The translations under genes were made by a program, and so were the position numbers. A DNA stretch of 64,000 bases from Natrialba sp. SSL1 (GTDB taxonomy: Archaea > Halobacteriota > Halobacteria > Halobacteriales > Natrialbaceae). Each line of letters starts with the position of its first letter. Position 1 is the stretch's first letter. The stretch covers positions 1-64,000 of the forward strand of contig NZ_MASN01000036.1 in the NCBI RefSeq assembly GCF_001861355.1. Direction: 5' to 3'. Positions 31,484 to 40,382 of this stretch are shown here, piece by piece. Below the pieces are notes generated by a model. The model had not been told where the DNA came from, did no database searches, and saw only the letters and a program-made list of their open reading frames with translations.

Positions 31484-32143
31484 ATGGCATTCAGCGACCA
31501 GCTTCTCGAGGAGGGCTCCCACATCTGGGACGCACAGAAGAATCACCCGTTCGTCACCGAACTCGCCGCCGGCACGCTCGACGAGGCGGCCTTCAAACAC
31601 TGGGTGAAACAGGACTACCGCTACCTGCTCGACTACGCCCGCCTGTTCTCCATCGCCGGGGCGAAGGCACGCGACGAGGCGACGATGACCCACCTGCTCG
31701 GCGTCGCTCACGAGGTACTCGACTACGAGATGGATCTCCACCGCGAGTTCGCCGCCGACTACGGCATTTCGCAGGCCGAACTCGAGTCCACCGAGAAAGC
31801 GCCGACCTGTATTGCCTACACCAGCTTTCTGGTGCGAACGGCCCACGAGGGCTCGCTCGCCGAAATTGCGGGTGCGCTCTACCCGTGCATGCAGGGCTAC
31901 CTCGACGTCGGCGAGCACACGGCCGACCTCGCCACCGACGAGCACCAGTACACCCCGTTCATCGAGATGTACACGAGCGACGAGTTCCGCGAGGCCACAG
32001 CGTGGTGTCGTGACTTCGTCGACGACTGCGGCGAGCGCTACCCGGGTGAGCACGATGCAATGCGTGAGGCGTTCCTGACGAGCGCGAAACTCGAGTACCG
32101 GTTCTGGGAGATGGCCTACACGCAGGAGGGGTGGGGACTGTGA
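31484..32143 (+). CDS. tenA: Thiaminase II / TenA
   Basis: A 219-residue TenA family protein. The catalytic Cys is present at position 135 (ALYPCMQGYL), the same number as in the characterised Bacillus enzyme. D44 (KQDYRYLLDYARLF) and the C-terminal Glu (KLEYRFWEMAY) fit the substrate-binding site. It hydrolyses aminopyrimidine breakdown products for thiamine salvage. The start at 31484 suits the family length; the frame runs far upstream without stop but overlaps the ZIP gene antisense. The stop overlaps the start of the second TenA-like gene (GTGA, 32140-32143). Confidence 0.92.
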   Translation: MAFSDQLLEEGSHIWDAQKNHPFVTELAAGTLDEAAFKHWVKQDYRYLLDYARLFSIAGAKARDEATMTHLLGVAHEVLDYEMDLHREFAADYGISQAELESTEKAPTCIAYTSFLVRTAHEGSLAEIAGALYPCMQGYLDVGEHTADLATDEHQYTPFIEMYTSDEFREATAWCRDFVDDCGERYPGEHDAMREAFLTSAKLEYRFWEMAYTQEGWGL

Positions 32144-32958
32144 CCAGCGCCAGCGATGGAATAACTGACCTCGACGGGGTGCCCGCGACGTTCGAAGCGT
32201 ACGCCAGGGCTGTCGACGATGGCGGCGATGGCGGCGATGGTGGCGACGGTGATGACGCGCGGTTCACCGACTGGCTCCGTGCACGATCTGAACCGGCCTG
32301 GACCGATGCCGTCACCCATCCGTTCACGCGGGACCTCGGCTCCGGTGAACTCCCCGAAGACGTGTACGCCGAGTACCTCGTCCAGGACTACGCGTTCGTC
32401 GACGAACTCGTGGGCGCGTTCGGCCACGCAGTTGGACAGGCTCCGGGGATGGACGCGAAGCGGCCGCTGGTCGAGTTCCTCGACACGCTCACCGACGAGG
32501 AGAACGACTACTTCGAGCGGTCGTTCGACGCGCTCGACGTGTCCGAGGACCGGCGACACGATCCCGAACTCAGTGACCCGATCGCCGCGCTGATCGACCT
32601 GCTCGGTCGCGCGACCCACGTGGGCGGGTACGCCGAGACGCTGGCAGTCCTCGTTCCCGCCGAATGGATATACGAATCGTGGGCGACGGCGGTTGTCGAC
32701 GAGTACGCAGACCACGAATCGACGCAGGTGTCCGAAATCGACTCTCTGCCGAGTGCCGGCACCGATCTCCCGTTCTATTACGCCGAGTGGGTCGACCTCC
32801 ACGCGATCCCCGCCTTCCGTGAGTTCGTGGACTGGTTGCGAACCGAACTCGACGCCATCGGTCCCACGCTCTCGCCGCGACGGCAAGCCCGCGTCGAGCA
32901 GCTATTCCGTCGGACGGTCGAACTCGAGGTCGCAGTGTTCGAGTCCGTGACCCCATGA
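32140..32958 (+). CDS. TenA-family protein, likely Glu-type (TenA_E-like)
   Basis: A 272-residue protein with a Gly/Asp-rich insert (about 25-40), then a TenA-like helical domain. The segment at the usual Cys position reads LVPAEWIYESWA instead of ALYPCxxGY, so the Cys is missing and a Glu is nearby, as in the TenA_E group. HPFTRDLGSGELPEDVYAEY parallels the TenA N-terminal pattern. The GTG start at 32140 overlaps the tenA stop by 4 nt; a GTG at 32131 is also possible. The pair may act on consecutive thiamine degradation products, but this is inference. Confidence 0.8.
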   Translation: MTSASDGITDLDGVPATFEAYARAVDDGGDGGDGGDGDDARFTDWLRARSEPAWTDAVTHPFTRDLGSGELPEDVYAEYLVQDYAFVDELVGAFGHAVGQAPGMDAKRPLVEFLDTLTDEENDYFERSFDALDVSEDRRHDPELSDPIAALIDLLGRATHVGGYAETLAVLVPAEWIYESWATAVVDEYADHESTQVSEIDSLPSAGTDLPFYYAEWVDLHAIPAFREFVDWLRTELDAIGPTLSPRRQARVEQLFRRTVELEVAVFESVTP

Positions 32959-33045
32959 GCGCTCGCCCCGGTTCGGTCGCACTTGTAGCTGTACGTCCGT
33001 TGTTCGTTCTTAACTTCTAAGATGTAGCGCTCAGTTGGCTACGTC

Positions 33046-33705
33046 ATGGGTTCTCTTGGCGGCCAAAAGGGTACGCGTCTCACTCTCGGTGCCATCTCGC
33101 TAGCGCTCTTCGGGCTCCTTCTCACGATTCCGTTCGAGGCTGTAACCGGCTGGTCGCTCTCCGGCGTCGACGTGGCCGTCTACAAGTGGGTTCTCGCTGG
33201 GGGGCTCTGTCTGTTCGTCGTCGGGATCGAGAACCGCTCGCTGTCGTCGATCGGGTTTCGACGGCCCAACCGATGGGATCTCGCCATTACCGTTGGGCTC
33301 TGGCTCACCATCATGCTCTCGGTCGGGGTGATGCAAGCGCTGCTCGCCCAGTTCGGGCTACTCGAGACGGCCACCGGCAACGGAACACCCCCTGACGGCA
33401 CCGAACTGTACTGGACGCTGTTCATCGCCGCCACCGCCGGCGTCACCGAAGAAGTGCTGTATCGGGGATACGCACTCGAGCGACTCGAGGCGGTCACGGC
33501 GTCGACGTGGGTCGCCGGCATCGTGACGGCGACCGTGTTCGTCCTCATCCACATCGGAGATGGGGTTGTCGGAATGCTCGTCTTCGTGCCAGCGGCCATC
33601 CTGTTGACTGTGGCCTACGTCTGGCGGCGAACCCTCTTCGTGGTCGTGGGTGCACACGTCGCGGTCAACACCGTCCCGCTCGTGTTGTTTGCTCTGAGTG
33701 CGTGA
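33046..33705 (+). CDS. CPBP family intramembrane metalloprotease (CAAX/Abi type)
   Basis: A 219-residue membrane protein with about six helices. The conserved protease motifs are present: EExxxR in TEEVLYRGYALE (E135, E136, R140), H169 in FVLIHIGDG and H204/N208 in GAHVAVN. Family members are type II CAAX prenyl proteases or bacteriocin-immunity-type proteins; haloarchaeal members are uncharacterised. It stands alone between the TenA pair and a minus-strand gene. The substrate is not predictable from sequence. Confidence 0.92.
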   Translation: MGSLGGQKGTRLTLGAISLALFGLLLTIPFEAVTGWSLSGVDVAVYKWVLAGGLCLFVVGIENRSLSSIGFRRPNRWDLAITVGLWLTIMLSVGVMQALLAQFGLLETATGNGTPPDGTELYWTLFIAATAGVTEEVLYRGYALERLEAVTASTWVAGIVTATVFVLIHIGDGVVGMLVFVPAAILLTVAYVWRRTLFVVVGAHVAVNTVPLVLFALSA

Positions 33706-33760
33706 GAGTGCGGACCAGATGTCTGCACCCGTCCGCGTATCGATACTCGAGCGCTCTGTC

Positions 33761-34417
33761 TCAGTCGATCGTCACTTCGAGCTCGAGAAGCCCCAGATAC
33801 GAGGGCGCGTTGCCGCTCGTCCGGAACTCCGTCGGCGAGGAGTCGACGAGCTGGAAGAACTCCGACTGCGTCGAGGGATGCATCGTCGAGCCGTCCTCGC
33901 GCTGGAGGTACGCGGGCGCGTTCGTCCGGCGCATGTACTCGAGTTGCTCCTGCCAGGCGTCGCCGCCGTAGAGGAAGATGCCGAACGAGAACCGGCCGGC
34001 GGCGACGGCGTCCTGTTTGGTCTCGAACTGTTCGGCTTCCTCGACGCGGTACTCCTCGTCGCTGATCCAGGCGAGCGCCGCGATGCCGGGCGCTTGCACG
34101 AGGTAGACGTCCCAATCGTGGGTTTTGTCGAAGACAGCCCAGGTGTTTCGCGATCCGACGGAATTGACTTCGACGCTGAAGGCGGGCCGGCCGCGCGACC
34201 CCGTCGGCTCGTGGACGAAGGTTGCGTCGTAACCGGGCACACGGATCCCGCGGTCGTGATAGGCGACGCCCTCGGCCTCGATTCCGAGGTCGTGTCGCTC
34301 CGAGAGCTGTTCGACCAGTTCGAGCACCGGGATGCCGCCGGAGTCCTCGAGTCGCTCCAGGATGGGAGGTAACTCGAGGAGAGCCTGCCAGGAGGCGTTG
34401 TCCTGTGGCGCGCTCAT
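33761..34417 (-). CDS. Conserved haloarchaeal protein, unknown
   Basis: A 218-residue soluble protein, start at the ATG at 34417 (MSAPQDNASWQALLELPPIL). The N-terminal helix ends with EDSGGIPVLELVEQLSERHD, then GYDATFVHEPTGSRGRPAFS, FDKTHDWDVYLVQAPGIAAL and SFGIFLYGGDAWQEQLEYMR. The alternating hydrophobic strands suggest an alpha/beta fold. There is no signal peptide, membrane helix or Cys cluster. I cannot name the family. It is divergent from rqcH (207 nt apart) and might share its promoter region; this gives no functional clue. The longer in-frame upstream start is Arg-rich and unlikely. Confidence 0.75.
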   Translation of the reverse strand: MSAPQDNASWQALLELPPILERLEDSGGIPVLELVEQLSERHDLGIEAEGVAYHDRGIRVPGYDATFVHEPTGSRGRPAFSVEVNSVGSRNTWAVFDKTHDWDVYLVQAPGIAALAWISDEEYRVEEAEQFETKQDAVAAGRFSFGIFLYGGDAWQEQLEYMRRTNAPAYLQREDGSTMHPSTQSEFFQLVDSSPTEFRTSGNAPSYLGLLELEVTID

Positions 34418-34623
34418 GGCTGTCGGTCGCCCCCGTGTGCGGCGGTTCGGGTCGTCGACTCGCTCGCAGCGTTCATACCGGTATGCAGTGGGTCGGGCGG
34501 GATTAGCCTTTCCGACTGGCGGGCTGAGCGTCATCCGACGGACTCCGAGTGGCGACCCAAACCAGCGGACGCCGACCGCCACGGAGCGACACGCCTTTTT
34601 GACCGCGCGGGGCACTCTGTTGT

Positions 34624-36816
34624 ATGGATCCAAAGCGGGAGCTGACGAGCGTCGATCTCGCCGCCCTCGTCCGCGAGTTCGGCACCTACGAGGGCGCGAA
34701 GGTCGACAAAGCCTATCGCTACGGTGACGACCTCGTCCGCCTCAAGATGCGCGACTTCGACCGCGGCCGCATCGAACTCCTACTCGAGGTCGGCGAGGTT
34801 AAACGCGCCCACACGGTCGCCCCCGAGCGGGTACCGGACGCCCCCGGCCGACCGCCCCAGTTCGCGATGATGCTTCGCAACCGGCTCTCCGGGGCGGACT
34901 TCGCCGGCGTCGAACAGTACGAGTTCGACCGGATACTCGAGTTCACCTTCGAGCGCGACGACGGGACGACCCGGATTATCGTCGAACTGTTCGGGCAGGG
35001 GAACGTTGCGGTCACAGATGGCGAGTACGAGGTGATCGACTGTCTGGAGACGGTGCGGCTCAAGTCACGAACGGTCGTGCCGGGCTCGCGCTACGAGTTC
35101 CCCGACACGCGGACGAATCCGCTGACGATTTCCCGAGACGTGTTCGGTCACGAGATGGAGGAGTCGGATACGGACGTGGTGCGGACGCTCGCGACGCAGC
35201 TCAACTTCGGTGGACTGTACGCCGAGGAGATCTGTACCCGCGCAGGCGTCGAGAAAGCGATGGATATCGGCAATGCCGACGAGGAGACCTACGACAGGCT
35301 CTACGAGGCGATCGAACGGCTCGCACTGGATATCCGGAACGGGAACTTCAATTCGCGACTGTATCGCGAGTCGGCGGACGAAAGCGAGGGTGCAGACGAC
35401 GACAACGACGGGGACCGTACGAACGACGACGCCGACACCGGCCGCGTCGTCGACGCTACGCCGTTCCCACTCGAGGAGCACGACGAAGCCGGCTTCGACG
35501 GCGAGCCGTACGACACCTTCCTCGACGCGCTCGATGACTACTTCTTCCAGCTCGAACTCGAGGATGAAGAGGAGCCGGACCCGACGAGCCAGCGCCCCGA
35601 TTTCGAGGAGGAGATTGCCAAGCACGAACGGATCATCGAGCAACAGCAGGGTGCGATCGAGGGCTTCGAGCAGGAAGCTGAGAACCTGCGCGAGAACGCC
35701 GAGTTGCTCTACGCCGAGTACGGCCTCGTCGACGACATTCTCTCGACGATTCAGGAGGCTCGCGCGCAGGACCGACCCTGGGACGAGATCGAGGCACGAT
35801 TCGAGGAAGGTGCCGAGCAGGGCATCGAGGCAGCCGAGGCGGTCATCGACGTCGACGGCAGCGAGGGAATCGTCACCGTCGATGTCGACGGCGAGTACAT
35901 CGAACTCGTCGCACACGACGGCGTCGAGCAGAACGCGGATCGCCTCTACACCGAGGCAAAGCGGGTCGCGGAGAAGAAAGAGGGTGCGCTCGCGGCCATC
36001 GAGGATACCCGCGAGGACCTAGAAGACGCGAAGCGCCGTCGCGACGAGTGGGAGGAAAGCGACGGCGAATCGGGTGCAGGCAGCGGAGGCGGTGACGAAG
36101 ATGAGGGGGAGGGCGAGGACCGCAACTGGCTTGCCGAGTCCTCCATCCCCATCCGGGAGAACGAGCCCTGGTTCGACCGGTTCCGCTGGTTCCACACCAG
36201 CGACGGCTACCTCGTGATCGGCGGCCGGGACGCAGACCAGAACGAGGAATTGGTGAAGAAGTATCTCGAACCCGGCGACAAGGTGCTTCACACTCAGGCA
36301 CACGGCGGCCCGGTCACGGTACTGAAAGCGACCGACCCGAGCGAGGCCTCCTCCTCGGACATCGAACTGCCGGAGTCGAGCATCGAGGAGGCCGCCCAGT
36401 TTGCGGTCTCCTATTCGTCGGTCTGGAAAGACGGCCGCTACGCCGGCGACGTCTATGCCGTCGACTCCGATCAGGTGACCAAGACCCCGGAGAGCGGCGA
36501 GTACCTGGAGAAAGGCGGCTTCGCCGTCCGTGGCGACCGAACCTACTACCGCGATACGCCCGTCGGTGCCGCGGTCGGCATTCAGTGTGAGCCCTACACC
36601 CGGGTCATCGGCGGCCCGCCAGCAGCCATCGAGGGCACCGCGGAGACGACGATCGAACTCGAGCCGGGTCGGTACGCGCAGGCCGACGCGGCCAAGCGAC
36701 TCTACCGTCGCTTCCGCGAGCGCTTCGAGGACGAGACGTTCGTGCGGAAGATTGCCAGCCCGGACCGCATCCAGCACTTCATGCCGCCGGGCGGGAGTCG
36801 GATTGCGGAAGAGTAG
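34624..36816 (+). CDS. rqcH: Ribosome rescue protein RqcH (NEMF family)
   Basis: A 730-residue NEMF/Rqc2 protein. The NFACT-N domain (about 5-220) contains MLRNRLSGADFAGVEQYEFD. The middle is a long acidic coiled coil (about 320-500), and the NFACT-R domain follows (WFDRFRWFHTSDGYLVIGGR, DADQNEELVKKYLEPGDKVL). It binds the large ribosomal subunit with stalled nascent chain and adds C-terminal Ala tails. An acidic insertion rich in Gly/Asp/Glu is a haloarchaeal feature. The start ATG at 34624 lies 20-30 nt after a CCTTTTTGACC element, consistent with little leader. Pelota is encoded 1.3 kb downstream on the same strand. Confidence 0.93.
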   Translation: MDPKRELTSVDLAALVREFGTYEGAKVDKAYRYGDDLVRLKMRDFDRGRIELLLEVGEVKRAHTVAPERVPDAPGRPPQFAMMLRNRLSGADFAGVEQYEFDRILEFTFERDDGTTRIIVELFGQGNVAVTDGEYEVIDCLETVRLKSRTVVPGSRYEFPDTRTNPLTISRDVFGHEMEESDTDVVRTLATQLNFGGLYAEEICTRAGVEKAMDIGNADEETYDRLYEAIERLALDIRNGNFNSRLYRESADESEGADDDNDGDRTNDDADTGRVVDATPFPLEEHDEAGFDGEPYDTFLDALDDYFFQLELEDEEEPDPTSQRPDFEEEIAKHERIIEQQQGAIEGFEQEAENLRENAELLYAEYGLVDDILSTIQEARAQDRPWDEIEARFEEGAEQGIEAAEAVIDVDGSEGIVTVDVDGEYIELVAHDGVEQNADRLYTEAKRVAEKKEGALAAIEDTREDLEDAKRRRDEWEESDGESGAGSGGGDEDEGEGEDRNWLAESSIPIRENEPWFDRFRWFHTSDGYLVIGGRDADQNEELVKKYLEPGDKVLHTQAHGGPVTVLKATDPSEASSSDIELPESSIEEAAQFAVSYSSVWKDGRYAGDVYAVDSDQVTKTPESGEYLEKGGFAVRGDRTYYRDTPVGAAVGIQCEPYTRVIGGPPAAIEGTAETTIELEPGRYAQADAAKRLYRRFRERFEDETFVRKIASPDRIQHFMPPGGSRIAEE

Positions 36817-37117
36817 ACCAGTAGACCGGTCTGGCCGCCGTTCGAGACATAGAGGCACAAGACGGCCCTGAACTGTCTTGGATGCTGGTTTTGATGAGGT
36901 TGTTGCGTCGCTGCCAGTTAGTTTCGGTGTGACTACGACCTGTAGGCGGCTGGCCAGTGATCTGTTCGACCAGTCGTAGTGGAGTGCCTGCGTGTAGTGG
37001 CGGCCTCCCATCCTCCTCTTGCCTCCTGTTTCTCCGCCTGTGTCGGTAGCCGTGATCGAAATCCGTTACCACAATATCCAATAGTTATTAGTGTAAGCGT
37101 CGCATGACTGTCATTCT
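36817..37117. other. Intergenic region with amidase promoter
   Basis: No gene is supported. AGTTATTAGTG at 37082-37092 is a TATA-like element about 30 nt upstream of the ATG at 37118. AGACCGGTCT, a 10-bp palindrome, lies near 36823-36832, just after the rqcH stop. Confidence 0.45.
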
Positions 37118-38077
37118 ATGTGCCTTGATTGCACTGCACACGATACAGACCGAGAACAGCACTCGAGTACCGACGACCGAGAGACGACCGGCCATAGCAA
37201 CTGGAAACGACGGTCGTTCCTCCAGGCGACCGGCGTTGCCGCCGGAACCGGGACGATACTCGGAACGCAGGTAGACCGCGCGGCAGCGTCACACACCGAA
37301 TGCGACGCCGCGGACCGCTGGGTCGAAGCGGCGAATCATAGTTCGCGCGACTTCGGCATTGACTGGATCGTCATCCACGTCACGGCGGGTGCCTATCAGG
37401 GCGCACTCAACACGCTCACCAGTTCGGACTCGGGCGTCAGTTCTCACTACCTTGTGAAGAACTACGACTGGACAGACGGGCCGTCAGCGGGTCACGTCGA
37501 TCAACTGGTCCACCACGACCGCGCTGCCTGGCACGCCCGCTACATCGCCAACCACCGTTCGATCGGCATCGAACACGAGTGGTTCGACGACAACGGCATC
37601 TCCGACGCCTGCTACGAGTCCTCGGCCGAACTCGTCCGTTGTATTGCGGACATGCACAACATTCCACTCGAGTTCTACACGAGCAATACCTGCATCCAGA
37701 ACGAGTCGGGCGGGATTATTGGGCATACACACGTGCCGGATGGCGACTGTAGCAGTTTCCACCACGGTGGTCGAACCTGTCCGTATCCGGACTGGGATAT
37801 GGACCACTTCGAGAGTCTGGTGAAAGAGGAGGATGGCGGCGGTGGCGGTGGCGGTGACCAGTTCCAGGACGGCGACCAGGTCGTCACGACGACGGATCTG
37901 AACGGGCGCGAGCAGCCGTGTCTCAACGACGATGTCGTGCTGACCTTACCCGAGGGAACCCAGGGGGAGGTCATGAACGGCCCCGAGGAGTGTGACGGCA
38001 TCACCTGGTGGGGGCTGCACGTCCCGGCGTACAACGAGTGGGTCTGGTGCTCGGAGAACTATCTGGCTCACGCCTGA
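37118..38077 (+). CDS. Tat-exported N-acetylmuramoyl-L-alanine amidase / PGRP-type protein
   Basis: A 319-residue protein. A Tat signal (WKRRSFLQATGVAAGTGTILG, about 29-49, with the RR motif) precedes an Amidase_2-type domain (about 80-235). Candidate zinc ligands are H87 in WIVIHVTAGAY, H203 in GHTHVPDGDCS, and C211 or D209 there; Y111 in SSHYLVKN sits where the family has its conserved Tyr. A Gly linker (239-246) leads to an SH3-like C-terminal domain (WWGLHVPAYNEWVW). Such enzymes cleave peptidoglycan stems. Archaea lack murein, so it presumably acts on bacteria outside the cell, for attack or feeding. It stands between rqcH and pelA as a separate unit. Confidence 0.88.
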   Translation: MCLDCTAHDTDREQHSSTDDRETTGHSNWKRRSFLQATGVAAGTGTILGTQVDRAAASHTECDAADRWVEAANHSSRDFGIDWIVIHVTAGAYQGALNTLTSSDSGVSSHYLVKNYDWTDGPSAGHVDQLVHHDRAAWHARYIANHRSIGIEHEWFDDNGISDACYESSAELVRCIADMHNIPLEFYTSNTCIQNESGGIIGHTHVPDGDCSSFHHGGRTCPYPDWDMDHFESLVKEEDGGGGGGGDQFQDGDQVVTTTDLNGREQPCLNDDVVLTLPEGTQGEVMNGPEECDGITWWGLHVPAYNEWVWCSENYLAHA

Positions 38078-38155
38078 GCCCACAGTGCCCTCCAGTTGCC
38101 AATCGCCGATTCCTGAATAACAGCACCTTTTACCGACCCTCCCGGACTGACAGGT

Positions 38156-39223
38156 ATGCAAATCAAAGACCGGGAACCGCTCGACGGCGGGTGCGAGCGG
38201 GTTACCGTCGTCCCCGAGAGCGTCGACGACCTCTGGCACCTCCAGTACGTGCTAGAGCCCGGCGATCGCGTCGCTGGCGATACGACCCGGCGCATCCAGC
38301 GTAACGACGACCAGATGCGCGACACCGGCGGCGAGCGCGAGCACATGTGGGTCGCCATCGCCGTCGAAGATATCGAGTTCCACAAGTTCGCCAACCGATT
38401 GCGCGTCGGCGGCGAGATCGTCGCCTGCTCGCGCGAGGACCAACTCGGCTTCCATCACACGCTGAACGTCGAGGAACGCGAAGAGCTCTCGATCGAGAAG
38501 CGCTTCAAACCCGACCAGGAGGCCCGTCTCGAAGAAGCCGAGGAGGCCACCGAGAACCCGGACGTCGCCATCGCCACCGTCGAGGAAGGACAGGCCCACG
38601 TCCACACGGTCGCCCAGTACGGCACCGAGGAGCGAGCGACGATCACCGGCCCCACCGGCAAGGGCGAGTACGCCCGCGAGCGCTCGGAACTGTTCGCCGA
38701 ACTCGGCGACGTGCTCAAACGACAGGACGCGGACGCGATCATCCTCGCCGGGCCGGGCTTTACGAAACAGGACGCCAGAAAGTACCTCGACGACAACGAG
38801 CCCGCGGTCGCCGAGAAAATTACGATGGTCGACACGGCGAGCGTCGGCGACCGGGGCGTCCACGAGGTCCTGAAGCGCGGTGCCGTCGCAGACGTCCAGC
38901 AGGAGACGCGCATCGAGAGCGAGGCCGAGTACATCGACGAACTCACCGAGCGCATCGCCCAGGGCGCGAAAGCAGCCTACGGCCCCGAAGCAGTCCAGCA
39001 GGCCGCCGAGTTCGGTGCGATTGAACGGCTGCTGATCCTCGACGACCGCCTCCGCAAGGAACGCGGCCCCGATGGTGAGTGGGCCATCGACGTCGACCAG
39101 GTCGTCCGCACGGCCGAACAGAAAGGCGGCGAAGTGACGGTCTTCTCGAGTGAGTTCCCGCCAGGCCAACAGCTGTCGAACCTCGGCGGCATTGCGGCAC
39201 TGTTGCGGTACCGACTCGAGTAG
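38156..39223 (+). CDS. pelA: mRNA surveillance protein Pelota
   Basis: A 355-residue protein with the three Pelota domains: the N-terminal Sm-like domain (1-130: [20 protein letters not shown]), the central eRF1-like domain (about 140-255: [37 protein letters not shown]) and the C-terminal domain (about 265-355). It rescues stalled ribosomes together with the GTPase aEF1alpha in archaea. The absence of GGQ is as expected for Pelota. A TATA-like CCTTTTACC (38126-38134) lies about 25 nt upstream, fitting a leaderless mRNA. rqcH lies just upstream, linking both to stalled-ribosome handling. Confidence 0.95.
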   Translation: MQIKDREPLDGGCERVTVVPESVDDLWHLQYVLEPGDRVAGDTTRRIQRNDDQMRDTGGEREHMWVAIAVEDIEFHKFANRLRVGGEIVACSREDQLGFHHTLNVEEREELSIEKRFKPDQEARLEEAEEATENPDVAIATVEEGQAHVHTVAQYGTEERATITGPTGKGEYARERSELFAELGDVLKRQDADAIILAGPGFTKQDARKYLDDNEPAVAEKITMVDTASVGDRGVHEVLKRGAVADVQQETRIESEAEYIDELTERIAQGAKAAYGPEAVQQAAEFGAIERLLILDDRLRKERGPDGEWAIDVDQVVRTAEQKGGEVTVFSSEFPPGQQLSNLGGIAALLRYRLE

Positions 39224-39253
39224 GACCAACTCTAACTCTCACCGTCTCACCCG

Positions 39254-39607
39254 ATGGCTCTCAGTTCGACGCTCTGGCTTGCCGCCGTGCTCACCTACGG
39301 CGTCGGCGATCTCGTGACGACCGCGGTCGGCCTCAGACACGCCCAGATCGAGGAAGGGATGCCGTTCGCACGGCAGCTACTCGGTGAGCCGCCGTCGGCG
39401 TGGGGGGTCGTCCGCTTCGGGCTATTCAAGATCGCGCTGTTCGCGGTATTCTATCTCGGCGCAGTGGCGATGACTCGCACAGCGCCGGGTACTCGAGTCG
39501 ACCTGCTCGTGCCGGTGGCGATCACGGTGGTCGGCGCGGCTGCGGTGGTGAACAATGTGCGGGTGATTCGGCAGGTTCGTGGTCGCCGTCGTCGTCGCCG
39601 CCGCTGA
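39254..39607 (+). CDS. Small three-helix membrane protein
   Basis: A 117-residue protein with three hydrophobic segments (about 5-25, 52-72 and 82-102) and an Arg-rich C-terminus (RRRRRRR) that would sit in the cytoplasm. It may belong to a DUF5658-like haloarchaeal family; I am not certain. It lies 30 nt after pelA on the same strand and could be co-transcribed. Function unknown. Confidence 0.68.
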   Translation: MALSSTLWLAAVLTYGVGDLVTTAVGLRHAQIEEGMPFARQLLGEPPSAWGVVRFGLFKIALFAVFYLGAVAMTRTAPGTRVDLLVPVAITVVGAAAVVNNVRVIRQVRGRRRRRRR

Positions 39608-39632
39608 GGCACATTCTGGTGTTCCCGGCGCG

Positions 39633-40382
39633 TCAGCGGATCTCCTCGCTCGCCTCGATCAGTTGAATCAACACCGACGCGAACAGCGAGCCCGAACTCC
39701 AGATCGCGGTTTCGCCGCCGCTGTCGTCGACGACGCTCAGCAACAGTGCGTCGTCGTCGACGATGAGGATGCGTCCCGATCGCTCGTCGTCCTCGCGGTG
39801 TGTCGGCGGGAGTTCCGCGGTGACTCCCTCGAGCGAGCCGAGTCTGTCTCGGACGCCCTCGTCGCGGCTGACGACGGTGACGGCCACGTTCTCGGCAGCG
39901 CGGCTCTCGAGTGCCTCGCCCAGCGCGGGGGTGACGAGGTCGGGGAGCCGGGTACCGAACAGGATGCGTTCCTCGGCGTTCGAGACCAGATCGACGACGC
40001 GGTCGTCGACGCGTTCGCGGCCGCGAATCGTCCAGATGTCCTCCTGGGTTTCCTCCTCGACGGAGTCGCGTTTGACCTGCTCGACGTAGTCGAACGCCCG
40101 TTCCTGTTCGCGTTCGAAGCGGTTTCGAAGGGTTGTCTGGGCTTCCTCGATGCTGACCGGCCGGTAGCGGATCGGGCTCGCTTGCTGGACGGCGAGGAGA
40201 CCACGTTCCTCCAGGCTCTCGGCGACGCTGTAGACCTGCGAGCGCGGGACATCAGTGGTTCGGGCGACATCCCGGGCCGTACCGGAGCCGAGTTGCTGGA
40301 GGGCGATGAAGACCTTGGCCTCGTAGCTGGTGAGGCCGAGGCGTTCGAAGGCGTCGATGGCGGCACTCTCGTCGCCGGTCAT
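39633..40382 (-). CDS. TrmB family transcriptional regulator
   Basis: A 249-residue TrmB-type regulator. The N-terminal winged HTH reads LTSYEAKVFIALQQLGSGTA, then DVARTTDVPRSQVYSVAESL. The C-terminal part (IWTIRGRERVDDRVVDLVSN, IWSSGSLFASVLIQLIEASE) is an effector-binding domain of the TrmB group. It lacks the full maltose-binding-type extension. It overlaps the transporter gene by 4 nt (40379-40382) as the downstream gene, so the regulator probably controls its own operon. Effector unknown. Confidence 0.9.
   Translation of the reverse strand: MTGDESAAIDAFERLGLTSYEAKVFIALQQLGSGTARDVARTTDVPRSQVYSVAESLEERGLLAVQQASPIRYRPVSIEEAQTTLRNRFEREQERAFDYVEQVKRDSVEEETQEDIWTIRGRERVDDRVVDLVSNAEERILFGTRLPDLVTPALGEALESRAAENVAVTVVSRDEGVRDRLGSLEGVTAELPPTHREDDERSGRILIVDDDALLLSVVDDSGGETAIWSSGSLFASVLIQLIEASEEIR

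Noticed and set aside
34418-34633. N-terminal extension of the unknown gene at 33761-34417
   Set aside because: Arg-rich, unlike the acidic protein, and would overlap the rqcH promoter and start.
38252-39229. 325-codon antisense frame under pelA
   Set aside because: Leu/Arg/Asp-rich shadow; Pelota is clearly encoded on the plus strand.
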